The notes under the pieces: model-generated | What the model saw: only the letters and a program-made list of their open reading frames with translations | Told to the model about the DNA's origin: nothing | Databases searched by the model: none | Shown here: piece after piece, positions 1 to 13,301 of the stretch | How positions within the stretch are numbered: position 1 is the stretch's first letter | Layout of the letters: the number at the start of each line of letters is the position of its first letter | Translations under genes and position numbers: made by a program | Assembly: GCA_034509735.1 (NCBI GenBank) | Contig: JACGWO010000002.1 | Location: 47,137,702-47,201,701, forward strand | DNA length: 64,000 bases | Direction: 5' to 3' | Origin: Sesamum alatum | Taxonomy: Eukaryota; Streptophyta; Magnoliopsida; Lamiales; Pedaliaceae

Positions 1-550
1 CCCGCCTCTCGCCCAGACGGGGGAAGCCGGCGCTGCCGCCCCCCTCTGTAGGGGGCGGCAAGGTTGGTGGGGAGGAGGGTAGGTGGGTGGGGAGTGGGTG
101 TGTGTAATTATTATTTTTTTTAAATTAGTAATTTTATAAATATAAATATAATACTAAATATATTATAGGTAATTTATAGGTATATATGAAGGCATTTTAA
201 TCATACTTTAAAAAAAATATTTAAAGGTTGACCAGAAAACAATGTGAACAATTATTCGTATCACAAGAGTTCTTTTTTTTATATTTAAATTTTTACAAGG
301 AAATTTTTGATATTTTTCTATATCACAGGGGTCAAAATGAATTTAACCCTTCATTTTTATCCTTGATATGTGATTTTTACTTGGAATTTGAACCATGGTT
401 GTTATTTACCCTTTTCTTTGACCCCTTTGACTGCAATCTTTCATGTCATAAGATTACTACAATAGCTCAAAGACAAAAGCCAGATCGTCTCAATGTAGGT
501 AGAGAACAAACAAAAGAATGTGAACTTCCCACCTTTTCAGAATATGAACT
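1..550. other. GC-rich fragment and AT-rich downstream flank of the Zim17-like gene
   Basis: The first ~110 bases are very GC-rich with G-run and C-run blocks, then the sequence turns abruptly AT-rich. The same kind of boundary occurs in the GC-rich core of the Mutator-like element at 18989-20435, so this may be the edge of a related element cut by the window start. The rest up to 550 should hold the 3' UTR and downstream flank of the minus-strand gene ending at 551. I see no other gene here. Confidence 0.35.
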
Positions 551-2874
551 TCAGATATCAAGATTTTTCCTCCCAGCAAGATCATCAAGAGTAAGATTTA
601 AAGTATCAACTGATCCCTTTTTCACTTCCTCTCCACGGGCGGCCAAAAACTCCTCGACACTCCCAGGCTCTCCAAACCATCCCAATCGATCAGCAATCAG
701 GTGCAAATTGTTGCAACCGTCACATCTAGCAACAACCACGCCTTTGTCATATGATTCGCGACACGCCGTCTTGATGGATCTCGTGTCACAAACTTTGCAT
801 GTGAACATCATGACGAGATCGTGTCTTTCAGATACCTTCAAGCTAGAGTTTACTTGGTGCTTTATAGCGGTCGTGTCATTTTCTGAATCAGGGGTACATA
901 CGCTTGTGCCAGGATCAGGGTTTGGGCTGCAACTTTCATGTTCCACTTGGTTCTCTGCTGCAGGAATACTGGCTTCTGCAAGCGTCTGAAATCTTCTAGT
1001 ATACTGTTCATAGCTGCGAGAGAATGAGTTTGGAGAAGGATGAAAATCCCGGCAGACTACTGCAGAAATGTCAAGCAGAGATAAGTCATATTATATGTTT
1101 TCGTTTTGCATTTGAGAAAACAAAAACAGAAAACAAAGGTTTAAATTCGTGGGGCAAGTAGAATTTCATGCATTCTATTTTATTTGGAACAAAGCAAATC
1201 TCGACTTTCAGACAGTTTCCCTTTGTGTTGTGAAAACAGAAAATTTAAATTTCTTTTTAAACTGTTCCAAATTCTTTGTTCAATCCTGCCTTCCCAACTT
1301 AACGTTCCTTGCCCACAGAACCTCCAATCTTTCTTTTATTATCCAAAGAAAGAGAGAAGAGAGAAGAGAGAAAAGGAAAATCATGTCTTAATCATAAACA
1401 TATTGTAGTAGCAGGCCTGCACAGCATAAAAGTTTGTCGATGATACTGATCATATAAGTTGCACATAGTGGAGTTTAATATGAACCCAACTAATTTAGCA
1501 GCTATCGACAGAACTCAGCAGCCATAAACAGTTAGCTTCTTTAGAAATACCAATCTACAAGAGAAAACCAACACAATTTTCATAAAAAGAGAATTCAGAT
1601 TCTAGCACACATGTCAACTGAGGGTCACATTCAGCATCATTGCTTAAACCTTCCACTTTTATTCCGTGGCCAAAAACACTAAAAAAAGTCTGATGAAGTA
1701 AAACTAAAATGCGCAATTATTCAGGGAAGTCTAGTTAGTTTAAGCCTGAGACGAACAAACAGGCTTCCTTCTGTAAAGCATCTTCATCATTCAGAATTTT
1801 TAATGTGACAGTAAATAGTTCTTTTTTCCCGATAAAACTAAATTATACAAAATTTGAATTTATGAAAGAAAACGTAGCTGATCAGAGGGTAAGAGAGAGC
1901 AACGAAATTTGTTCAAGCAAGGTGTATGCATGCGCATAAATCAGATACAGACCATATAATTTTGTTGTTGTTGTAAAGAGTTAAGAATGATCTCAGCCCA
2001 TCATTGGCCCTCCAAAGCCCAAAGATGCCTATCCACTCACAGGACTATGTCTTATCAAGCATTCATCATTTTTGCAGCAAATGTGAATACTAAGTAATCA
2101 TTTGAACAATACGAATATACAATCTAAAATATCAGAGTAACAAGGAAATATTTGTTAATATATTTTCAAATTTGATACAATAATAACATGTAAGGAATTT
2201 TACTTCTAAGAGAGAGCATATAAAACTCTACCTCACATCTTAGGCCCTCATAAGTGAGGATTTTGCAGGCTGAAAGTCGGTTAATCCAATTTCTCCAAAT
2301 ACTTTTCATAATTTTCACTTTGATGCATGAGGCAAAGAGGCAAAAAGACTAGTAATTGGACAAAAACACGTATCACATCAACAAATTAGGCCAACTTCAA
2401 AACCTCGAATACCAATTATGCATCAACTGCGACTTCCACCAAAAGTTTCAGTATGAGGGAATTCAAATCCTTGAACCTCAGCTCCCAAATATACAGAAAA
2501 GAAATAATAATAATAATTAAAAAAAAATCCTTCCTAAACCCTAATCAGGAAATTCCAAATCCGAACTCAAAACAGCTTTAACGCAATTACATATTCCCAA
2601 TAATCCCAAGACCAAAACTTCCGCTAAACAAATCGTTAGTACAAAGCTCTCCTCTTTCTTCCTCTGTTAATCTCAACACTTCCCCGGTAATTCTCCAAAC
2701 CCACAGTAAACAAATACTCTCCGCAGTCTTCAGACACTTCTCATTTTTGACGTCAATAACATAACACACAAAAAACAACACACAATCATAGATAGGGAGA
2801 GCGAGGTTACCTTTGGGGAGGGGGTTTTGGGCGATTTTCGCAGCGAGGAGAGACAGAATTCGCCGAGCCGCCAT
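551..2874 (-). CDS. DNL-type (Zim17/Tim15/HEP) zinc-finger protein, mitochondrial
   Basis: Two coding exons, 2811-2874 and 551-1059, joined by a 1.75-kb intron. The donor follows AAA-G at 2811 and the acceptor lies before 1059. The phases fit and give 573 nt, 190 aa. The N-terminus (MAARRILSLLAAKIAQ) is a basic, hydrophobic, acid-free presequence typical of mitochondrial import. The second exon carries the DNL zinc finger: a CKVC knuckle, then about 20 residues later CDGC, followed by the conserved NNLHLIADRLGWF stretch. In this family the protein is a co-chaperone that keeps mitochondrial or plastid Hsp70 soluble and active. No ATG occurs in exon 2 near its start, which supports the upstream exon. 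Extra small exons inside the long intron cannot be excluded, but the phase and length fit without them. Confidence 0.85.
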
Positions 2875-2976
2875 TTTTTAGTAGCAATTATTTTCGTACT
2901 TCTCTTTCTATATTGTGTACAAAGAAAAATGGGAAGACTCGGAGAAAAGGAGAGGGATTAGGCCTCAATGTATACT

Positions 2977-3243
2977 TACTGCTCCCAGCAAGCGGTTCTC
3001 GCGAGCATATAAAAAATAATTACGTAGATAAAAAAAATGATAAATAAAATGAGAAAAATAAAAGTTTGTAAGAAAAAAAAACATGAAATAAGGTGAAAAG
3101 AACATGAAGTAGTAGGTTGAATGAAAAAAACAATAAAATTACCTTTCTAACCAATATTTTTTTAAAGAAAAAAAGTTTTGAAGGGTAAATTTGAACATTC
3201 AAAAGTTAATACGTTAAAAGATTTTCTTTTATAATAGTATAGA
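2977..3243 (-). mobile_element. Short non-autonomous Helitron (degenerate 3' end)
   Basis: Read on the minus strand, the element begins at 3243 with TCTATACTATTATAAAAG preceded by A, the same 5' end as the other Helitrons in this window. The opposite end holds a GC-rich region (ATATGCTCGCGAGAACC) at the place where related copies carry their 3' hairpin, but the final CTAG is degenerate. It lies about 100 bp upstream of the Zim17-like start codon, so within its promoter or 5' UTR. Confidence 0.5.
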
Positions 3244-5560
3244 TACTAGTCGGTTTAAAATTATAATACCAATTTTTGAATTTTTAAATTTATTTCTTTT
3301 AATTTATTTTTTTCTTTAAAAAATATAATAATAATTTTTAATATTTTTTAATAATCTCACAATTACGATATTTCTACCTATCAAGTCACTGCTCCACATT
3401 TCTCTCTTAGCTTACTTCTCCATTTTTTTTTCTTCACAAACTTTTATATTTTGAATAAACTCACAATTACAATATTTTACTTCTCACACCACTCAATGGT
3501 TCTTTCTTAGACAGATTTCTTTATTTCTCATTTTATCACGTCATGATTATTTTTTTTATAAATATCTTTTTTCTCGTCTCACGTCATAATTTTTTTTTAT
3601 ATGTCTGTGGGGATTGCATGTAACAAAAGTTAGTATAAGAAAGAATTATGGCGTGACACGGAGTGAAAAAAGAAATTCGTGCCTCTAAAAAAAAAAAAAA
3701 AAAAAGCTGACGAGAAGAAAGAAACGTGGAAGAATTACGCCCCTTTGGGGAGGGGGTTTTGGACAAATGAATTTGCTATAAAATTTGAATCAAAAGATGG
3801 GAAATTCTAGCCTGAACTCGACTTGGTCAAACTTAAATCAATCATGTGATATGTGCAGTACACTTGTCATATGTTTGGTGTAAAGGTCAGGAAAAGTGAC
3901 CAATCACATGATAAATATATCATAATTGCTCTATAATTGGTTTGATTCAGCTAAACCTGATCCTGGCAAAATTTTTCCTCAAAAGAGATTACAAGCTCTG
4001 AGAAAGAAGAACATCCCTTGATTCTTTTCTACAAATTGCAATCCAAGGATTGGAAGTTATTCTTGAATGTGGCCGCATAATCTCCTAGAGAAAAAAATCT
4101 TGGACTATCTTAAAATATATAGTATCAAAATTCTAACGATTTGATGTTTAGAAAAATGTGAAACCTCGTTATGTAGAGCCTCATCATGACAGAAAGTTCT
4201 TGGATCTGAATATCTAGATTTGTTGTGGTTTTGTTGTATGCATTATAAGACTAACATTCGCACATGCTATTAAGTCCAATTAGGAATTTTTGTTGCAATT
4301 CTTTCATTTAACCTAAGTGTTGTTGTGCGTCTGGATTTATATTCAGGGCAAATTATCTTAACACTTTTGATGTTAGATTTCAAAACACAAATACTTTATG
4401 ATTTTGTAAAATTACAATAATAACTTGAAGTTATAATTATAAGTACACCCCCTATTCAGTTGTAGAAGTTTACACAAACTCTCTAAAGTACATTTCCACT
4501 AACGCCTCACAAGAAAATGTATTTGTAATTTTACAAAATATATAGAGTATTTATGTATTTGAATATAACCTCAAGGGGTCGATGTGAATATAGTTTATCC
4601 TTATATTATTTGGTTCAGATATTGTGTGGCGGTTGGTGGCATATGAGGGACTAACTTTTGCTCTAGGTTAGTTGAATTGAGTGACAAATATTATTTAAAC
4701 ATGCTATGAATAAATCGAAGTGCATTTAGTAGGTTTTGCCAATCAATCTCATGGCCAAATATCTAGTAATTTGATAAATTATTCAACTCTACTTGTAGCT
4801 AGTGCTTATTGAAAGTTAAAATCATCATTTATCACTCTTCTTTTATTGGATTTACAACTTGTAATGGTTTATTCCTTTTATCTTTTGGTAGCTTCAAGAA
4901 TGTGTATATTCCTTTCTTTCTAGTTTCATGTCTTTGAAGATCAAAGTATTTGCAGAGGAGGGAACCTGAAACAACTCAAGATTATATCGTTGAGAGCTCT
5001 ATGATGAGCAGTCATTTCTTTCTTGAACTTTGCATAAGCTTTTCAATCATCCATAGAAACGATCAAGTGGCTCAATGATGAAAGCTTATTCCAATGAAAA
5101 ATAGTTCAAGAGTGCAAACTCCCACAATCTTCATCAATTTTACAGTGGAAGTATCAATAATATGATTGTCAATCTGTCTGCTACAGACTATATCAAGTAC
5201 AGTAGTGGTATTAAAGATTTTTTCTCTAATTCAAACAATACATTACATTCTCTTTTTAACTTAGGATAGTAATATTTGACAAAATAACAAGTAATCCCAT
5301 AATTGAAGAGGCCTTGTCCCTTGGAGAATACTACATTGAAAAATGGCTTGATAGAAGAAAAGTTTTAAGAAAGAAAACCTGAAAAAGTATAACATCCTTC
5401 ATCAAGTAAATTTCTGTATATTTTGATGTTCTGATGAAATAACAAGGTTTGGCTAACAACAGTTTACTAAAAAGGATAATCTGGCAGCAGAGAGAATAAA
5501 CCTTTACATAAGCAGAAAACTAGACTATGCAAAACATTAACCGAAACGAAAATTTGATAT
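3244..5560. other. Intergenic, AT-rich; no gene seen
   Basis: Mostly low-complexity AT sequence with long T and A runs (for example 3686-3705). It contains one MITE (4346-4600, listed separately). The part next to 5760 should contain the 3' UTR or downstream flank of the MTB gene. Open frames here show no recognisable protein. Confidence 0.5.
4346..4600. mobile_element. MITE-like element with imperfect terminal inverted repeats
   Basis: The left end GGGCAAATTATCTTAACAC is mirrored at the right end as GGATAAACTATATTCACAT on the other strand. The interior has stretches complementary across the centre, such as the phrase meaning 'AAATACT...TTTTGTAAAATTACAA' and its inverse near 4525. It belongs to the family of GGGTAAATTA-ended Mutator-type MITEs common in plant genomes. 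The target duplication is not clear. Confidence 0.5.
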
Positions 5561-5761
5561 TATGGAACAACAAACCAGAAAGATTGCTCCGAAAAATTGG
5601 AGGACTTCTTGTAGCCCACCGGTATCCAGATCGCCTTCTGCTTGGTTTTAATGCGACAATGCCCTGATTCAGAACCCAATGGTATTTCTATAACATTATG
5701 TATGTCATTAAGCAGAAACGCAAAAATGTAATATAATGAAAAATTACACATTGAGCTTTTG

Positions 5762-8700
5762 CTACAACATATTCATTCCTCTGTGAGATTCATAGTCTAA
5801 GAAGTCTCCAGTAGGTGGACCAAACTGTGGATTGTACCCATACATATCGTACATCTGGCCGTCAGACGGCAGATGCCCACCTTCTCGTCCCTTAAACGCT
5901 TCCATTGGAGAAGCCCATGGAGCTGGAGACGGAATGTTGGAGCTGGAGGCTTCTTGGTTCAGATTAGGGGCATTGTGATTTTGAGGTGAATTTCCGGTAG
6001 GCCTTTTGTTGCTGGAATTTGCTGTTGTCAGGGAGATGGAGGCCGACTGCTGCTGTTGCATTTGCTGCTGGTTCTTCATTGGTGACTTGGGCCGAAGAGC
6101 CTCTATTTCAGGGGTCGTCAGGACGAGATGAGGTGCCTCAGGGGGCGGGTTTCTTCCTCCCCCTCCTACCCAAACTTTCCCATCCTTATCCGCAAAATTC
6201 CTGACATATGCCTGAAAATTCCCAAAGTTATGGTTCAGGATTCAATAGCAATTCGACCAAATGGAGCAAGCTAAATATGAAAGAGACAATAACGTATCAT
6301 CATTTTTTCTTTTTAGTTTCAGCACCTATTTTGTTCCTGTTTTTATCTCATTCTCACCACTCACTATATGCCACTTGAAGTGGATTTGGTTTTTACCAAT
6401 TACCAGACCTACCCACCCCCCCACCCCCGGCGGGGTCTACCTCTCCCCTTAGGTTGCCTTAAAATTGAGGAGAGGATCCAAGGAAAGAAACAATATTAAC
6501 TGACCTATAATATAATCACATTCCATAAGCTTCAAAGATTTTAATTCACGACAGCTAACCAGATAAAAGAGCAACAACTACCACAAGGTAATACTAGTGT
6601 ATCAAATTACAGGTGACTGCTCCAGAGCCCTCCATAGTCACGATAAAAATCGTAGTTCCACACAACATCTATTATCACTTTCCTCCACCATCCTCAAAAT
6701 ACACCTCTCTGAGCATCATGGGTTCAAGATGATAAATATACGAGCAGACACTAGGGTTTCTCCCACCCGATTCATTAATAAAAAGTGTGTAGTCAATGGT
6801 AGAGCATTTACGCATTCATACACAAATCAAATTCCTTTCCATTTTTTCGTAACTGGAATAAGCTTGACGTGGCAATTTTCTACAGAAGTAAATAGGAAAA
6901 ACGCAATTGGTTGACATAAGAAGACAAGCACAATTTTTAACATGCACTTATACACAAACATACATGCGTTCAACCATCAGAGGAGACTTGTATTTCTATA
7001 GGAGATGCACACAAATGGACATCCAGTAGTGTTTGTAATACATAAAATTTTGTACATGAATACAAATAGAGAGAAATTAATGATCATTCTGGAACTAAGG
7101 CATGGCAAATAAATGAGAGTGAGACAGAGTAACAAAGGGTCAAATTTGTAGCATCCTATATCTGAACAGCTTATTTAACTGTGAAATAATTATGAAGTAC
7201 CACAGTGGAAAAAGCAGGAAACACGCAATAACAGATCTTGCAGATGGAGAATATCACAAGCAGCAGCAGCACAAAATAAAACATGCAGAAAGACTAACAC
7301 GATACTTTTCTAATTTTCACTTTCCATTTTAAGGAAGCACACATGCTAGAAGAAGTGCTTTTGCAACCAAAAAATGGGGAAACATACCTCAGAATTAAAA
7401 TTCGATGAGGACAATCCTTTACCGACTGTCAACCATCCAGACCGGATATTATGGTCTTCACCAAAAAGCTCAAGTCTTCTTCGGCCAAGAGCAAAATGCT
7501 CAATTATTCTATACATATCCTCAGGCTTTGCAGTTGAACCTAACATTAAATTGTAAGAAAATTTACAGTGCCAGTAAGGAGGAACAAATTCAAGACATAT
7601 TGTTGAACCACAAAACAAACAGCAAACTCAAAATGATATGCAACTAGTGAAAGCTTCTCCATTTTTTTCTCAAGAAGAAAAGCAAGTACAAAAAACCAAG
7701 GGCTTAAAAGTCCAATTTTCTATAGCATAAAAGGATAAATTCAAGTGAATTCAGGGAGAAAAAAATGAAAGGAGGAAAAAGAAGAGTGAAAAATAGGAGG
7801 AAGTTAAGAGTTAATGGTTGCAAGAAAGGGAAATGGTACTCGTACTGCAATGTTCTATATGTTCATTCACATATTATGCAAGGACAACTTGCTTGAGGAC
7901 CAACTAGAACAGGAAGGGAACGATTCTCTTAATGTATTATTTTACCTCATTACAACCAAAGAGCAACTGAACATATTTAGTGCTGAAAATGTAATGATCT
8001 TATACACCATTAAAATGTCAGTAGCCCACAAGCTTATTCTCCAAACCAAAGTTCATTTCAGCTAACACTTAAAATAAAGCAGCCACTTTAAGAAGCAGGA
8101 ATTAAACAAGGAAACAGCGCCAAATACATAAGACGAGATTTAAGCAATTACATACTCATTACAACTTTTCATGCATCAAGAAAAAGGAAGACAGAGAGAG
8201 GATAATTTCAAGAAGTGCGATAAAATTAATAAGAAACTAAGGCAAGCAATGTTGAAACCAACATTACCCTTACCATAAGGAGGCTCCTCAGCAATTATTA
8301 CATCAGTATCAATGTTGGCATGAATGATATGACCATCTGTACTGCGACGTACAGTCCCTTTTATGCCCATCAAGCAATGTTCCTTCAGATCAACAACAAG
8401 ACAGCTATTCAGGAGACAAACATACAATAACTGTAATGCTTTTAATACACCTATATATGTGTACAACAGGAAAGAGACATCAAGAATGATACATCTAGAT
8501 CAGATAAAAAACAGTAGCACGAGCTCCTTATATTCTAGAAGTTTATAACATCAGTTTACAAATAGGAAGTCCATGAGAGACTGACCCTCCTTTTACAACC
8601 CAGGACTAGTTTTCTAACATCCTATAACTATTATTCTCTGATAATAACGATATGATATAAATACTAGAGATTTTCAAATGAAGCAAATCATGCCAGCTAG

Positions 8701-11700
8701 CAAACATCACATGCTTTTGGGGTCAGAATTCTACAGTCTATCTGTCAAGGATAACTACTTTCTTTTGGAACTTCATCAACATGAGGTGAGTAAGTCTATG
8801 TAATCTTGATTACAGCAATTCTTGCCAACATAAGGAGCACCACTGATCAAATAAACTCTACATCTCTGATGTTCTTTTTCATTTTAGGTATGGAAAATAT
8901 TGACAAAAACGTAAAACATTTTACTACAAGGAGTTATTTGGATTTAATAAGTCTCTATCACTGGAATCTCTTCATTGCTGCCTCAATTTCGGATGAAGCC
9001 TCCTCAAACTTGATGTCCTATTTTATTTCAGGTCAGAATGGACTATATTGGCCCCCAAACAAAATTAGATTCACACTAATTTTGTTGAACTTTTCTTATA
9101 TCCATCAAAAAATTATTCACACCAAAGTGTCCACAATTATATCTCATTTACTTAGATTACATCCACGACATATCAGTCTCATGCAATATAATAGAGTACG
9201 CTGACTAATACCTTGGAGCGTTGAAACAGAGTGTGAGAATCATGACGTAATCCAGGAGTTGCATTAGTTTTATTTGTCTTCACCCAGCATATATCTTCAC
9301 ATCTGCGAAACCCCCACTGGATAGAACAATAACAGAATTATAGTTGAATGTGCGGATATTTTAAACAACCGAAAAATGAAATGCAACAACCAAAAGCAAG
9401 TTAAAGGGAAGAAAAGAAGACATCATCTGAGAAACTTCAAACTAAATATATTACATCCTTCTCGTCCTTTACCTTCTTTAGGCATTGTCGGCCTTGCTCT
9501 AGCCCAACACCATCACCGACCCAGAGGAAAATGAAAGATGGAGTATCAGCAATTGCCTATGAATTATTAGAAAAAGAAAAAGAAGAGTAAAGCTCAGAAG
9601 CCAGCAAATTTAAAGAAAGAAAATACGTCACAAGAACAAGCAAGTGACTTAGGATTGCTAACATATATAAACCCGAAAGAGAAGCAGCTAATATATTTTG
9701 CAGCCACAAATTCCAAGTGAATCTTTTTCATGCAGTACAATTGCAATATTAACCAGGTGAAGAGCAAAGGAAAACTACCTCAATCTTCAAATTCATTATT
9801 TCTTCAAATGTCCAGTACTCCATATGGTCAGTTACACCAGGAGCTCGATGAACATATTCCTCCCACGGTGGGTCTACAAGAATGACATCAAACTTGGTCC
9901 CAAAGAACTCCGGAGAAAGTACGTGTTCTCTCAGGTCACACTTGTAGTACATAGGATGTGAAGCAGATTTGAAAACAATCTCATCTTTTTTTTGTATAAG
10001 CTCCCGAAGCTTTGGATAGTCCTCGACAACACTAGTGAGTTCTAGCTCCCTAATAAAATTCTGTGGCCGCATCCCAGTGTCAACAAAGTTCTGAGAGTAA
10101 TCATTCTGCTCTCCTCTAGATGGAGCTTTGCCAAGCGGGGCATTAGTTCTAGGTGGAACCCATCCTCCAGAGGCTTTGTCTTGCTGCTGACCGCGACCCA
10201 CCGGAGCCATTGCATTAAAATTTGGAGCAGACATACTGGGAGGCATCCCTCTTCCAGGTCCTGCTGGATTGAAAACCATAGGACCACTTGGTGCATTTCC
10301 TAGATTAGGGAGAATCTAGGTCCCAAGGCTCCAGGGGGGACAGGTGGTAGACCAGGTGGAACACCAAGCATGTTCATCTCAACACCTCGAGCTCCTGGCC
10401 ATGCGATTGGGGGTTGAAACGGCGGAATAAAGACTCCAGGAGAAATAGGACCTGGAGCAGGGGACATGTTAGGAGGTAAAGATTGCATTGGTCCAGGAGG
10501 GGGCAATCCAAGTGGTCCAAAAGGTGATCCTACCAAGGGTATTGGAATGCCAGCCTGTTGACTGTCTCTTCCAGTAGGTCTACCCCTTCCTACTCTCCCA
10601 ATTCTGTTTCCTCTGCCACCCTGTGAAGCAGTTCTACCAAATGAACCTGTCTCCTGGTTTCCATGTGGAGGTACAGAGCCACCACTACCACGATTGGACA
10701 AACCGCCTTTCTGCCCTCTAGATTTCTCTCCCTGATAGTCATCGTCGTCCCTCCACGAATTTGGATCCTGCAATGCAAGACCCCCATCCGTCAATCTATC
10801 TTTGGCATCTTCACCAGATTGTACAGATCCATGTGTGTTTCGTGACCTCTCCTCCCTTGAATAAGCAAACTCCTCTCCATCGGGAGCCAGTTTTGTGTCA
10901 GATTGCTGAATCGCCTCACCATTTCTTGCAAAGATGGATCTAGAATCTTCTCTTCCGTAATCAAATGGTTTGGTTTGGATTTCAATCACATCATAATTCT
11001 CATTTGATATTCCATACTTTGATGAGGTTTTCACAGCTTCAGTCCTGCTTCCATCTTTTCTACCACCAGAGCGACCATCAATCCTGTCACGACCGCGTCT
11101 GGGCAAGTCCCAGTCCCTGATGCTATCGTAGGTTGTTTCATTATCTCTAGTTTCCTTGTCTTGTTTTCTTTTCCATGTATCTTTAACATTGTCACGGTCC
11201 CTGTTCCTGTCACCCCAACTATCATCTCTTCCTTTTGATCTATCATCCCAGGAGCCATCTTTTCCCAGTTCCTTTCTCCTCAAAGTAGAGCTTCTTTCAT
11301 AATCCAGCTCAAAATTATCAGATTCACATTGACGCTTTCCAATCTTCTCAGGTGTCCTGGACATACTGGAGTTATCTACATCTCTCCTACTTTTGTCCCT
11401 CGTCCATGTATTAACATCCTCATCAGCATTTAAAGACCTTGCATAGCCGTCAATAGTATCTCGAGCTGGATTCCTTGGTTGTCTATGCTCCTCGAATCTC
11501 TCTTTATTCGATATATCTTCACGTGCTAAACTTCCCTTGTTGTCTTCTTCAAGAAATTCAGACCTTCCTCTCTTGCTCCTTTCTGAATCAGCCCGTCTAT
11601 CCTCTCTGTCATGAAACTTTACACCTTTGTCATTCATTGACTCAAAACCTCGGCTTCTAACATCAATTGATTCGCTTTCCAAAGTATCACTTCTTTCTCT

Positions 11701-12372
11701 TTCACTAGATCCTTCAAGTTTAGGATCAGAAGATTTGCCACTTTTTACATCAGATTTTTCTCCATATTCAACAGTTTTCACAATGTTGTCAGGCTCATCC
11801 CATCTCCTCCTCCTTCCATGCTCAGCATACCCATATCCCTTTTCTCGGCTGTTATCCCTTCTCACTGAATCTCTTGAATCTTTATCTGATAGCTTTTCCA
11901 CATCAATGTCGTGCTCTGAGTACTTTGAAGTTGATTTCTTTCGCTCACTCTCTTCAGCTCGACTATATCCTCTACTCGCATGTTTTTCCCCTGCGTCAAG
12001 CTTACTTTCTGTTTCTCCATCTTGATACCAAGTGCTCAGTACATCTAATGTACTCTCTTCTGGCTTTTTCTTCATCTGCTTAGAGCGCGACTCTTTTCTG
12101 GTTTCATAGTCATCCTGATCACTATCAGCTCTGCTTGAGCCACCCACTCTCTTTCGACTTTCATGTCTGTCATACGAACTTCTTTTTCTTCCACTGCTAT
12201 CCAATCCATCAAGTTCCTCACCGCTTCCTGCTTTCCTAGATTTGCTTGAGCGTTGCTTCCTCTTATCATCACAATCCCAGTCCTCATCATCCCTCACACT
12301 ATCAATGTTTACCTCTACATCCTCCTCGCTTTCCCGTTTTGCAGAACTTCTTATGCGTTCAGGAGAGCCCAT
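5762..12372 (-). CDS. MTB: METTL14-like m6A mRNA methyltransferase subunit MTB
   Basis: Six coding exons: 9779-12372, 9473-9556, 9212-9316, 8274-8382, 7388-7539, 5762-6211. All splice sites are GT-AG and all phases fit. With one added base (see the frameshift entry) the product is 1164 aa. The first ~690 residues are charged and disordered (Arg/Ser/Asp/Glu-rich, then Gly/Pro-rich). The MT-A70 domain follows, with DPPW at about residue 834, [37 protein letters not shown] and a [13 protein letters not shown] block. The C-terminal tail is Gln/Asn-rich. In plants MTB pairs with MTA in the nuclear complex that writes N6-methyladenosine on mRNA, with FIP37, VIR and HAKAI. The match runs exon by exon along the family, so the identification is firm. 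The plant DPPW is kept, whereas animal METTL14 has a degenerate EPPL there. Confidence 0.95.
10300..10315 (-). other. MTB: Apparent 1-base frameshift inside MTB exon 1
   Basis: The 5' reading frame (from 12372) ends in a stop at 10300-10302, just after GPRF. The 3' frame, carrying the whole methyltransferase domain, is open across the same spot. Adding one base in the G run at 10308-10310 (C run on the coding strand) joins them without loss. No GT-AG pair explains it. The likely cause is an under-called homopolymer; a real mutation remains possible. Confidence 0.8.
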
Positions 12373-13301
12373 AGCAGAGAAGATAAAAAATAAAATTGAC
12401 CTCTTGATTCTACACTCGAATATATTCAGTTACCAATAATCACCAGACAAGCAGCACCCTGGACTAAAAAGAAAACAAGATACCAAGAAAAAAGAGATCA
12501 TCTTCAACATACCTAACAAAGACATGACACATGAAGCATATAAAACTTACTGCGAGCTGTGCTAGAACTGAATGTTAAACAGGAAAAGAGGAAAAAAGGT
12601 AGACTAAAATAGAACACCATTTCACACACATCAAGTCCAGGACTCCAGATAAAGCCAAATATCTCATCTCGACAAGAACAGACATTTCCTAAATCGAATA
12701 GTTACAGGCAACAAAGATAACACATTCCCCAAAAGAACTTCATATCGTACAGTTTTCTCCAAAATTATGCAGTTTGCGTCGCGGATTTCACAATTAGATA
12801 TCTAAATAAAGAAACCAAAACCCTAGACCTCCGAGCAAGTGAGAAATAAACAACACCAAAATCAACTTTCTCGCATTACACAAATCCCGCAACTCCGTCG
12901 TCAATTTGACTAAATACCATGATTTCAGATAGAAATATCGAATTACAGAACTTCTCCACCATTCAGGTGAAACGAGATTGACTGATTGAAGAACAACCCA
13001 ACATCGCCCAATCTCAATTCGTTCGCATTGATTCAATTGTTTTGAAACAAAAAAGAGAAATCAGACACTAAAGCATAACATAAGTATTGCTGCCATTACA
13101 TTTAACTGACCCTAAACGGTGGCGACGGCGTCCCGGCTGATGGCGGCAGAGGAGAAAAGCCGTCGTGGCGGAACTGAGTGTTTTGACGTCGCAGAGGGGA
13201 ACAAAGCGGGTTTGAAGGTATTTGAACCCGTATTGCTTTAGGTTTTGGAGAGGGGTTAAGAATGGAATTTGATAGAGTCGACATGCCCGAAATTACAAAA
13301 A
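12373..13301 (-). other. MTB upstream region with a possible 60-codon upstream ORF
   Basis: Upstream of the MTB start the minus strand has a 60-codon ORF at 13102-13284 (start MSTLSNSILNPSPKPKAI, Ser/Pro-rich, basic). A possible donor AGG-GTCAGT overlaps its end at about 13110, so it could be a 5' UTR exon followed by a leader intron, a uORF, or the start of an unrelated short protein. No family is recognised. The rest of the stretch shows nothing coding. Confidence 0.3.

Noticed and set aside
228..989. 253-codon plus-strand ORF
   Set aside because: It is the reverse of the Zim17-like exon; the plus-strand translation has no family features and the splice-consistent gene is on the minus strand.
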